A stretch of 5,503 nucleotides of DNA from Bacillota bacterium (GTDB lineage: Bacteria > Bacillota > Bacilli > Bacillales > Cytobacillaceae). Positions 1-5,503 of the stretch are shown here, in pieces. The translations under genes and the position numbers were made by a program. Numbering within the stretch: the stretch's first letter is position 1; each line of letters begins with the position of its first letter. A model generated the notes under the pieces. The model was not told the DNA's origin, made no database searches, and saw only the letters and a list, made by a program, of their open reading frames with translations. Location of the stretch: the NCBI GenBank assembly GCA_023389895.1, contig JAEWDX010000322.1, forward strand, positions 1 to 5,503. The letters are read 5' to 3'.

Positions 1-440
1 AAAATAACTTGGGGATATAGTGATAGAACATTTTCAATAGCGGATGTCTTTCCAATTCCTGAAAAACCCATCAGAGTGAAACTGGATGCTGATGTTGATA
101 AATCAGTCCTTCTTCCATTAAGAAATTTAACTTCATCAATCCCTATGGGATTTCTTGATACATATCCTGAACGAAGAAGTCTTGATATCCTTCTTTCTAA
201 GTCTAGATGTTGAGCTACCGGTTGAAAAAATTGCTGTAACCGAAAAAGCATATGATATCTGAGCTCCTCAGATAATTGTCTTTCTTTCTCGTGATACAGT
301 GGTTTAAAAAGCATTTTTTCATAAGCATCAGATATTGAAAAGATTGGGGGTAGTGCCTCTATCAACGGATTCCCTCTATACTCCTCTATTTCCTGATCAA
401 TATAAACTGCTTCTTTAAATTTTTTGTTTTGATCATCCAT
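1..440 (-). CDS. tnsC: TnsC, AAA+ ATPase transposition regulator (N-terminal part, runs off left edge)
   Basis: The frame is open from ATG at 440-438 to the window edge, giving 146 codons of a protein that is about 550 aa in Tn7. Near the N-terminus, residues 21-32 (YRGNPLIEALPP) match the start of Tn7 TnsC almost exactly, and residues 71-98 (FFQP...SGYVSRNP) match the next conserved block. The Walker A P-loop GFSGIGKT is at residues 125-132, with K131 and T132 as the nucleotide-binding residues. Walker B and the sensor motifs lie outside the window. In Tn7, TnsC forms ATP-dependent oligomers on target DNA, links TnsD to TnsA/TnsB, and controls target immunity. The start overlaps the end of tnsB by 8 bases (ATGGATGA). 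Its Shine-Dalgarno is weak (GGGGA, 453-449, about 8-9 bases upstream), so translation is probably coupled to tnsB. Confidence 0.93.
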   Translation of the reverse strand, partial: MDDQNKKFKEAVYIDQEIEEYRGNPLIEALPPIFSISDAYEKMLFKPLYHEKERQLSEELRYHMLFRLQQFFQPVAQHLDLERRISRLLRSGYVSRNPIGIDEVKFLNGRRTDLSTSASSFTLMGFSGIGKTSAIENVLSLYPQVI

Positions 441-2577
441 GTTTTTGTTCCCCATCGGTATTCTCTTTTAATATTTCTTTTATGGATTTCCTTCTATATT
501 CTTGTTCTGCATTTTCTTTAGAATCTACTTTATCGTTTACTATTTCTTCGTGAGATTCAAATCTAAACAGTTCTTTTTCCCTCAAACTTTCTTTTTCAAA
601 TGCTCGATGTTCTGCTATCTCACTAACCTTTTGTTTATTACTAATATCTTTACTTTGATTTTCATTTGCACTTTGAACAGCGGAAGTTACGATGGTATCA
701 ACTTGATTTATGAAGTTAATACTCTCCGTAAGCTCCGGATGTTCATGTTTTCCCTTTTGAAAATCTTCATACTCAATCAAATAATTAACTTCTTCCAAAG
801 TCATGTTTCCGAATCTATTCTCTTCATAGTCAACTATTGTGCAAGTTTCAAAAGACATTTCATTATCACTTAATAAATACAACGTTGACATATTTCGAGG
901 GTCATAAGCTACATTGACTTTCCATGACCCTTTTATGTTTGCTGTCGAAAACCAGGATTCTTTTATTGCTTTATCACATATGTAATGCATCTTTTTATAC
1001 TTAATTCCCTTTTCTGTTACTGTGGCAACATCCCGAGGTAAAAGATTAAGCTTAATTTTGTCAGGAGTATGATAAGTAAGCTGTCCAGAGCGTCTCTTCA
1101 CACCCCAATTCCACAACTCTATCGGAATTGGCTGAACATCATCTTTGATCATGTCTTTATCCCTTGGATAGTCTTTTATAAAGTGATGATTATTATGGAA
1201 AATGACTTCTGCAACCATGATCTTAGTAAAATCTTTTAAAGTTAGCTTTGCATCCAATCGATAATCTTTGGTTCCTCTTTCCCTAAAATCCTTATCAATA
1301 TAACCAGGTAAAAACGGTTTTACTCTTCCTTGAAAAATATCAAAGTATTTTTCAACAATCCCTTTCCAATCTGCACGATAAGGAGCAGCGTTTTCCGGAT
1401 CTAGATTAAATGCATTTACTAATCGTTCTACATTGTATCCTTCAAATTCTCCTCTATCTGCAAGAAGGCTTTTAGGCAGGTGCTCACATGGCCATTCCTC
1501 TTTCCTAATGGTAATACCATATTCACTGCAAAAAACCTGTTTATCACTGACTGTATTTGCAATTGCCATCATTGCTCCTAACCAAGAAGGGCCTTCTAAA
1601 CCGACATATAACCCTGCTACTAGGCGACTAAAAACATCAACTACCAAATAAACTACTGGCCTTCCAATAATCCAATCTGCATTATATTCAGAGATTAAAT
1701 ATACATCCGCAATAGTTGCGTCTATCTGAAATCTAGAACCAGGACCAAATGCTTCATAAGTAGAAGATCCCATTAATTCACGAAAATTTTGTTCGTATTT
1801 TGTTCTACCAATTCGTGGAATTATCTTTTGCTTTTCTGTATACTCTGTTCTTAAAAAATATCTAAGTTCGTTTTCAGTAGGGATACTACTTTGATCTTTG
1901 AGCTTAACTTTTTTCACGCCCTTATCATAGTATTCATCCTCCAAATAAAACCTTCTAACCATCATTCTATACGCATGAGGTAAGCTAGGCTTCTTTTGAT
2001 TAAAATAATATGTCTGTAATGCCACACGGAATTCTTTTTTTACCTTTTCATCTACAATCACTCTTGATTCTAATTCTTTAAATTTTGCTGGCCGCCCCAT
2101 TTTCCTCTTAGGCCGCTTTTTCTTCCCTTTTCCACCACAATTTACAAAGTGAGGTAATAGTGCATCAGGGATTTTCCCGCCTTGCCAATATCTTCTAAGA
2201 TATTTATAAATTGTAGGCTTACTTACATTGTATTTCTTCATAATTTCTTGAACTAAGTGTCCCCTTTTGTTACTGAAAAATATATCTGGCTCCTTAGTAA
2301 CAACATCTTTTATAATTTCCCATGCATCATCTCTCATTGATAATGCTTTATCTGTAACCTTTCCATCACTTAGATTTCTAGACGTTGGATCCTCTTTAAT
2401 TAGCCCCCCTTCAATAATCATATCCGTTAGGTCCTGCACATTTCTCAATAAGGGAAAAGCATTTTTGTCTTGTGTATCAATCAAAAAGGTATATTTATTG
2501 TTTTCACTCACCCACAATATCCTGTAAATTTTTCTATTTTCTTTATCAAAAAGAATCTCATTTGTGTATATATTCAA
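433..2577 (-). CDS. tnsB: TnsB, DDE transposase of a Tn7-like element
   Basis: This 714-aa protein is close to the 702 aa of Tn7 TnsB. It binds the transposon ends and catalyses 3'-strand cleavage and strand transfer. The RNase H-fold catalytic triad is D286 (FQIDAT), D374 (LLADRGEF) and E409 (DWKGIVEK). The spacings of 88 and 35 residues equal those of D273/D361/E396 in Tn7. A helix-turn-helix lies around residues 106-135 (EIMKKYNVSKPTIYKYLRRY). It is followed by a very basic stretch at 149-166 ending in GRPAKF, which probably contacts DNA. After the catalytic core come a beta-rich domain (about 500-585) and a charged, probably helical tail (about 620-714). The extreme C-terminus of Tn7 TnsB contacts TnsC. 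The start is TTG, overlapping the tnsA stop as TTGA, with GAGGAG 8 bases upstream. No frameshift or stop interrupts it. Confidence 0.96.
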   Translation of the reverse strand: MNIYTNEILFDKENRKIYRILWVSENNKYTFLIDTQDKNAFPLLRNVQDLTDMIIEGGLIKEDPTSRNLSDGKVTDKALSMRDDAWEIIKDVVTKEPDIFFSNKRGHLVQEIMKKYNVSKPTIYKYLRRYWQGGKIPDALLPHFVNCGGKGKKKRPKRKMGRPAKFKELESRVIVDEKVKKEFRVALQTYYFNQKKPSLPHAYRMMVRRFYLEDEYYDKGVKKVKLKDQSSIPTENELRYFLRTEYTEKQKIIPRIGRTKYEQNFRELMGSSTYEAFGPGSRFQIDATIADVYLISEYNADWIIGRPVVYLVVDVFSRLVAGLYVGLEGPSWLGAMMAIANTVSDKQVFCSEYGITIRKEEWPCEHLPKSLLADRGEFEGYNVERLVNAFNLDPENAAPYRADWKGIVEKYFDIFQGRVKPFLPGYIDKDFRERGTKDYRLDAKLTLKDFTKIMVAEVIFHNNHHFIKDYPRDKDMIKDDVQPIPIELWNWGVKRRSGQLTYHTPDKIKLNLLPRDVATVTEKGIKYKKMHYICDKAIKESWFSTANIKGSWKVNVAYDPRNMSTLYLLSDNEMSFETCTIVDYEENRFGNMTLEEVNYLIEYEDFQKGKHEHPELTESINFINQVDTIVTSAVQSANENQSKDISNKQKVSEIAEHRAFEKESLREKELFRFESHEEIVNDKVDSKENAEQEYRRKSIKEILKENTDGEQKHG

Positions 2578-2858
2578 GATGTCTTCTCCTCGTCTTCTGA
2601 GTCTACAAATTTTAAGATACTTACATCTTGTCTCAGATCTATATCTTTCAGCATGTTTACCCTAACCTTTTTTCTTGCAAGCACATGTTTAAAAACACTT
2701 AAACCAGTTCCATCTTCCAATCTGTATTTCTTATCAAAGAAGTCAATTATCCTTAATATAATACCTTCATTTGACTTTAACTCATCGAGTAACAAATCTG
2801 CCAAAGAAATGTTTCCCTCTTCCAAATTGTAATTTTCATAAAAATATTTGATATTTTC
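2574..2858 (-). pseudogene. tnsA: TnsA C-terminal domain, separated from the catalytic part by an in-frame TAG
   Basis: The same frame as the upstream tnsA part continues for 94 sense codons after the TAG and ends in TGA at 2576-2574. The first residues (ENIKYFYENYNLEEG) align with the Tn7 TnsA segment ENIEWLYSVKTEEV, so the stop replaces the lysine just before it. Later, LSVFKHVLARKKVRVNML aligns with the last third of Tn7 TnsA. In Tn7 this C-terminal domain contacts TnsC and DNA. The only in-frame start candidate in the first part is a TTG at 2825-2823, with no Shine-Dalgarno before it, and it would lose the first 11 residues. Independent translation is therefore unlikely. The clean frame and preserved similarity mean the interruption is recent or is read through. 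The end of this segment supplies the tnsB ribosome binding site. Confidence 0.8.
2586..2591 (-). promoter_or_regulatory. Ribosome binding site of tnsB (fixes a TTG start)
   Basis: GAGGAG lies inside the last codons of tnsA, eight bases before TTG at 2577-2575. The tnsA TGA and the tnsB TTG share bases as TTGA. This arrangement favours translational coupling. Ribosomes that stop at the upstream TAG of tnsA would not reach this junction. Confidence 0.75.
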
Positions 2859-3386
2859 CTATAAACTTTTTGGGATATCTGATTCAGACACAATACCCCA
2901 TTCAACATTCTGCTCATGCCAATACTGTCTCTCTATTTCTAGCTTTTCTAAAACTCTTTTATCATTTAAATCTTCGGAAGGTTTAATACTTCTGGCCCAA
3001 AATTCATACCCGTTTTTCCCCCTTACAGTTATCAAAAAATCCGTTGTCATTACAATAGAGGTACCAGTATCCTTATCTGTCGAATGCAAGATGTTTTTTG
3101 AATCGGCAATTTTTGTTGTTATTTCTCTATCTAGAGGGAATTGTTCCCTAATATCGATTACATTTTCAGCCCAATCTAATATGTACATATAATGATCCTC
3201 AATATCAGAAAATAGCTGCATCATTCTGTCTGTCTTCCAACTCTTAGGTCTATGTGTTCTACCTTTAGAAGCAAAATCCTGATTGGTTATCCATGGTTTA
3301 TAGTTTTCTAATTCACCACTTCCTCTACCTTCTTTAATGTATTTAGCAATTTTTTCCTCTGTCCATCTTGTTTTTCTTTTAGCCAC
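2859..3386 (-). CDS. tnsA: TnsA endonuclease, catalytic N-terminal part ending at a premature TAG
   Basis: TnsA is the restriction-enzyme-like endonuclease that cuts the 5' strands at Tn7 ends, in a complex with TnsB. This 175-aa product covers the catalytic domain. Conserved blocks are IKEGRGSG (17-24), GRTHR (42-46), FSDIE (59-63), VIDIREQFPL (76-85), MTTDFL (113-118) and RSIKP (132-136). The catalytic residues correspond to E63, D116 and K135, matching E63, D114 and K132 of Tn7. The Tn7 Q130 position is serine here (S133). The start is GTG, set by AGGGAGG seven bases upstream. A TAG at 2861-2859 ends the frame at codon 176, and the C-terminal domain follows in the same frame. Read through, the protein would be about 270 aa against 273 in Tn7. 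The fragment may still fold and cut but lacks the region through which Tn7 TnsA contacts TnsC. It starts 23 bases after the tnsD stop. Confidence 0.93.
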   Translation of the reverse strand: MAKRKTRWTEEKIAKYIKEGRGSGELENYKPWITNQDFASKGRTHRPKSWKTDRMMQLFSDIEDHYMYILDWAENVIDIREQFPLDREITTKIADSKNILHSTDKDTGTSIVMTTDFLITVRGKNGYEFWARSIKPSEDLNDKRVLEKLEIERQYWHEQNVEWGIVSESDIPKSL

Positions 3387-3393
3387 TTTGTAT

Positions 3394-3400
3394 CCTCCCT
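3394..3400 (-). promoter_or_regulatory. Ribosome binding site of tnsA (fixes a GTG start)
   Basis: AGGGAGG lies in the 23-base gap between the tnsD stop (TGA at 3412-3410) and the GTG at 3386-3384, with seven bases (ATACAAA) between. The protein then begins MAKRK, similar to Tn7 TnsA (MAKANS). Confidence 0.85.
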
Positions 3401-3409
3401 TTTAAATGG

Positions 3410-5266
3410 TCATTTTGTCTCAAACTTCTTATTGTGTGTTTCTATAAGTTGATCAATACATTTTTCTGCTGCCGGCTTTAATATTCTGTAGAGGTTCGCC
3501 TCAATAGTTAAACTATATTTAGAAACACGTTCCTCTCTGAATTTTCCATTTAGAATTTTTTGACATTTCCTTATTTCAAATTCTTCAATTGTTTCTGTTG
3601 ATCTACTTACAAAATCATATGTAAGAGGCAAGCTATTACTTTTTTCCTTCAGATGAGTTTGGCCTATTTTCTTAGAAATAACAGTAAGAGTTTTCCAAAT
3701 TAACTTTCCACAGTTTTCTTCTTCATTTGACCAATTTGCAAGTACACTTTTTGCTTTTTTTAACAGCTTATTATCATCAATTTTTAGTTTGCTCTTTACT
3801 TTTCCTCTTTGAGATGCAGGAGAATTTTCATAAAGCCATTCCTGATCGTGCTCATGTAACCACGTATAAGCAGTTCTATTTAACCTAGATATTTCATAAC
3901 GTGTCGAACCGGGATTATCTTTTACTAATTTCTCCCATTTTATTCTATTGTCTTTTGTTTTTTGTTCCCTTTTTATTTTCCTCTTTTCATCATTTTCATT
4001 CTTTAAAGGTTCTTTCATATTTTTTATTATCTTATATACTGGAAATACACTAAGATGTGTAATCTCTGATAATTTCTTTGCAGAAACCCCGTTATTTATT
4101 AATTCATCCATTTTTTTCTCCCATACGTGACCTCTTTTAACCACTCGGCTGTTGGGAAATCTTAACTCCATGGGACTTTGTTCATTATCCATCAACCTAT
4201 ACATATATCCACACTCACAAATAAAATCACCTTGATATCGATTTCTATTCGATTTATAAACGCCAATCTCAACATTAGTAACAACTTTCTTTAAATAGTG
4301 CTCAGATAATGGATTAATACATAACCAAGGTCCTTTTCCAAATGGCTCAAATACAAACTCACCTTCTAAAAAGTTTTTTACTGATCCAGCTAGTGTTAGC
4401 ATTAATATCACATGCCTAACTGGATGAATCATTTTACTGGCCCCCTTTTCATAAAAAAATTGTTCCAACCAGTTAATTGTTTTAGGATTAGAATTTATTA
4501 AATTTAATGTTTCGTCCCTAAAACTTTTATTAATTAAATGGCCAAGTTTGCTCTTCATTTTATTCTTTGGTATAGCAATTCCTTTAGCTTTTAATAGCAC
4601 CATATATTTTGAATATAATTTCACACTTTCCATAAAACCTATTTCATTTTCAAAAAAATATCTAATATTTTCGGTTATATTTGCTAACTCATCGATTATC
4701 TCTGTATCAATATTTATTTCTGGCATTAATAATAAAGTTTCTTCAGGTTTTATTAATTGTGGATTGCTATCTTTAACCAAATTCACACTGTGAATTTGCA
4801 GAAACTCACTGTGTTTGTCGCAAACAAAAACACCTGGACTTTGAAATAATCTATCCCAATAACCTTCACCTAATCTTTCAAATTGTTCTTTCAAACAAGA
4901 TTTACAAAAGTATAGTTTCTCTTTTGAAATAACATCGTCACCACGAAAAGCATGTACTTTACTTTTTTTATAAAAATATGGTCTATCAAACTTCTGTGTT
5001 CTTAATTTTGAGTCAAAGGGTCTAAACAGCGGAATCGTTGTATGATTACTAATAAAGAATTCTGTTGAATATTCTTTTGAAAAATGTTTTACATTTTTAG
5101 CTAGATTTTTTATTCGATTAAATTCTGGTGTCATTCCGACAGAGTTTGAATTTATTAATTCTTTAATTACCCGAGCCTTTGTTTCTATCCCACTATGGTG
5201 TGAATATCTTGCAAAAATGCTATACATTATTTCATCTTTATACGGTGCTGGAAAATAGCCTATCAA
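3410..5266 (-). CDS. tnsD: TnsD/TniQ-family target-selection protein
   Basis: This protein of 618 aa (630 from an ATG at 5302) is the target-site DNA-binding protein, which recruits TnsC to a specific attachment site. It opens with IGYFPAPYKDEIMYS, the usual TniQ start, similar to Tn7 MRNFPVPYSNELIYS. The CCCH zinc motif is C121-x2-C124-x24-C149-x2-H152, with spacing identical to Tn7 TnsD C124/C127/C152/H155. A second zinc-ribbon-like set follows, CINPLSEHY (316-324) and CECGYMYRL (350-358), then a helix-turn-helix-like segment around 378-418 (NNGVSAKKLSEI). The C-terminal blocks AYTWLHEHDQEWL (466-478) and TIEEFEIRKCQKIL (559-572) match the C-terminal DNA-binding half of Tn7 TnsD. It is therefore a full-length TnsD rather than a short TniQ. 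The TTG start at 5266 is preferred because AGGAGGG lies six bases upstream and the conserved region begins there. It is the first gene of the operon. Its target site is unknown. Confidence 0.93.
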   Translation of the reverse strand: MIGYFPAPYKDEIMYSIFARYSHHSGIETKARVIKELINSNSVGMTPEFNRIKNLAKNVKHFSKEYSTEFFISNHTTIPLFRPFDSKLRTQKFDRPYFYKKSKVHAFRGDDVISKEKLYFCKSCLKEQFERLGEGYWDRLFQSPGVFVCDKHSEFLQIHSVNLVKDSNPQLIKPEETLLLMPEINIDTEIIDELANITENIRYFFENEIGFMESVKLYSKYMVLLKAKGIAIPKNKMKSKLGHLINKSFRDETLNLINSNPKTINWLEQFFYEKGASKMIHPVRHVILMLTLAGSVKNFLEGEFVFEPFGKGPWLCINPLSEHYLKKVVTNVEIGVYKSNRNRYQGDFICECGYMYRLMDNEQSPMELRFPNSRVVKRGHVWEKKMDELINNGVSAKKLSEITHLSVFPVYKIIKNMKEPLKNENDEKRKIKREQKTKDNRIKWEKLVKDNPGSTRYEISRLNRTAYTWLHEHDQEWLYENSPASQRGKVKSKLKIDDNKLLKKAKSVLANWSNEEENCGKLIWKTLTVISKKIGQTHLKEKSNSLPLTYDFVSRSTETIEEFEIRKCQKILNGKFREERVSKYSLTIEANLYRILKPAAEKCIDQLIETHNKKFETK

Positions 5267-5272
5267 AATATT

Positions 5273-5279
5273 CCCTCCT
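5273..5279 (-). promoter_or_regulatory. Ribosome binding site of tnsD (decides for the TTG start)
   Basis: AGGAGGG lies six bases before TTG at 5266-5264, and the encoded protein then starts MIGYFPAPY, where family similarity begins. The upstream in-frame ATG at 5302-5300 would add 12 non-conserved residues (MIIIFKQIGGNI). It has only a weaker GAGGGG about ten bases ahead of it. Confidence 0.75.
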
Positions 5280-5348
5280 ATTTGTTTAAAAATAATAATC
5301 ATTTATTTGGTGCCCCTCACCTCCTTAAGTAGTCCTAAGAGAACTTTG

Positions 5349-5368
5349 CGTAAAACCTTGATTTTACG
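5349..5368. repeat. Short perfect palindrome upstream of tnsD
   Basis: CGTAAAA (5349-5355) and TTTTACG (5362-5368) form a perfect 7-bp inverted repeat around a 6-base spacer. It sits 83 bases before the preferred tnsD start. It could be an operator-like site, a weak hairpin in the leader, or chance in AT-rich DNA. It lacks a T-run, so it is not a good terminator. Confidence 0.5.
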
Positions 5369-5379
5369 AACAATTAAAA

Positions 5380-5395
5380 GAGGCTGGGACAAAAG
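5380..5395. repeat. GAGGCTGGGACAAAAG motif, possible insertion-sequence end
   Basis: On the minus strand this reads CTTTTGTCCCAGCCTC and follows closely behind a terminator hairpin. I recall the same short motif recurring in Bacillales and Staphylococcus genomes next to hairpins at the ends of IS1182-family elements. That is memory rather than a search result. If correct, the right end of the window is the tail of an insertion sequence whose transposase lies outside. Confidence 0.3.
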
Positions 5396-5410
5396 TATTT
5401 TAGCCAATAA

Positions 5411-5467
5411 AAAAACCGAACTATTTTACGAAGCTACAATTAAGTACTTCGTAATAGTTCGGTTTTT
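5411..5467. terminator. Strong bidirectional rho-independent terminator
   Basis: The arms AAAAACCGAACTATT... (5411-5433) and CTTCGTAATAGTTCGG... (5447-5467) pair along about 21 bp with a two-base bulge. After a one-base bulge, three further pairs close an AATTAA loop (5438-5443). On the minus strand the stem ends in GTTCGG followed by seven T. On the plus strand GTTCGG is followed by five T. It probably stops minus-strand transcription coming from the right, so the tns operon is insulated from its upstream neighbour. Confidence 0.85.
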
Positions 5468-5501
5468 ACTTTCTTTGTACGTTGTTTCTCAATATATCAT
5501 T
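5466..5501 (-). CDS. Possible last 11 codons of a gene entering from the right edge
   Basis: One minus-strand frame reads NDILRNNVQRK and ends at TAA (5468-5466), immediately before the terminator. Position and basic C-terminus fit the end of an upstream gene, for example the transposase of an insertion sequence. The stretch is far too short to identify and could be non-coding. Confidence 0.2.
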   Translation of the reverse strand, partial: NDILRNNVQRK

Positions 5502-5503
5502 CG

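Larger units (their letters stand above)
1..5302 (-). mobile_element. Tn7-like transposon, core transposition module (tnsD-tnsA-tnsB-tnsC)
   Basis: Four consecutive minus-strand genes match the Tn7 families TnsD/TniQ, TnsA, TnsB and TnsC. The gene set, tight spacing and overlaps identify the transposition operon of a Tn7-like element. The order differs from Tn7 because tnsD comes first. Neither transposon end can be fixed. The left side is cut inside tnsC, and no clear array of TnsB-binding sites is visible upstream of tnsD. The right limit given here is simply the first possible tnsD start. The three complete machinery motifs (TnsB DDE, TnsC Walker A, TnsD CCCH) look intact, but tnsA carries an in-frame stop. 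Confidence 0.9.
5303..5503. other. Intergenic region upstream of the tns operon, without a complete gene
   Basis: These 201 bases hold, from left to right on the + strand, an orphan Shine-Dalgarno sequence (5317-5326), a small palindrome (5349-5368), a GAGGCTGGGACAAAAG motif (5380-5395) and a terminator hairpin (5411-5467). The operon promoter must lie here or further right. I see no convincing sigma-A pair on the minus strand. The nearest is TTGTCC followed after 20 bases by TAAAAT, which is too widely spaced to call. No clear transposon-end repeat array is visible. Confidence 0.6.

Noticed and set aside
502..873. Plus-strand open frame of 123 codons opposite tnsB
   Set aside because: It is antisense to the C-terminal part of a clear TnsB and is rich in Phe, Ile and Ser as expected from an AT-rich complement. 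No ribosome binding site or family resemblance is seen.
2574..2825. Independent 83-aa gene starting at TTG 2825
   Set aside because: It is in frame with tnsA and aligns with the C-terminus of Tn7 TnsA. The TTG has no Shine-Dalgarno and lies 11 codons into the conserved C-terminal segment, so it is better read as the separated tail of tnsA.
2470..2832. Plus-strand open frame of 120 codons opposite the tnsA/tnsB junction
   Set aside because: It lies opposite two recognisable genes, and its Ser/Phe/Leu-rich composition is typical of a shadow frame.
2859..2861. A frameshift rather than a stop as the cause of the tnsA split
   Set aside because: Both parts are in the same frame (starts 561 bases apart, divisible by three), so only a stop codon separates them.
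2848..3192. Plus-strand open frame of 114 codons opposite tnsA
   Set aside because: It is antisense to the TnsA catalytic domain, which has conserved motifs. Nothing supports coding on this strand.
5267..5302. ATG at 5302 as the tnsD start
   Set aside because: Its 12 extra residues lie before the conserved family start, and the strong AGGAGGG falls inside them at ideal distance to the TTG. It is kept as a possible alternative because GAGGGG lies about ten bases before the ATG.
1..5503. CRISPR array, guide RNA or Cas genes as in CRISPR-associated transposons
   Set aside because: No regularly spaced repeats and no Cas-like protein are visible. TnsD is a full-length DNA-binding form rather than the short TniQ typical of Cascade-linked elements. 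The region left of tnsC is not visible.

Overview
The window is the core of a Tn7-like transposon from a low-GC Gram-positive bacterium, most likely a Bacillales relative. The DNA is AT-rich. Three of the four genes start with TTG or GTG, and three have strong AGGAGG-type ribosome binding sites. All genes lie on the minus strand and read as one operon from right to left. The order is tnsD (about 5266-3410), tnsA (3386-2574), tnsB (2577-433) and the N-terminal part of tnsC (440 to beyond base 1). The tnsD-tnsA gap is 23 bases. tnsA/tnsB overlap by 4 bases and tnsB/tnsC by 8.

The roles follow from well-studied Tn7. TnsD is the target-selecting DNA-binding protein. TnsC is the AAA+ ATPase that passes the target signal on. 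TnsB is the DDE transposase that binds the ends and cuts their 3' strands. TnsA is the endonuclease that cuts the 5' strands, so that the element moves by cut-and-paste. TnsB keeps its D-D-E triad with Tn7-like spacing, TnsC keeps its Walker A motif, and TnsD keeps its CCCH zinc-binding motif.

The main oddity is tnsA. An in-frame TAG at 2861-2859 separates an intact catalytic N-terminal part (175 aa) from a C-terminal part that is still open and still recognisable. Read through, the gene would give about 270 aa, close to Tn7 TnsA. The TAG falls inside an otherwise conserved block. It could be a recent nonsense mutation, a sequencing error or a readthrough site. If TnsA is truly lost, Tn7 biology predicts a shift toward replicative (cointegrate) products.

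The second unusual point is layout: tnsD is the first gene of the operon, whereas Tn7 itself has tnsABCDE. This TnsD is also about 110 residues longer than that of Tn7.

The right 200 bases (5303-5503) hold no complete gene. They contain an orphan perfect Shine-Dalgarno sequence, a small palindrome, a GAGGCTGGGACA motif resembling the ends of some Gram-positive insertion sequences, and a strong bidirectional terminator hairpin. A very short possible C-terminus of a further minus-strand gene enters from the right edge. No target gene such as glmS, no CRISPR array and no RNA gene is visible. The left side is cut inside tnsC, so any cargo and the left end lie outside.
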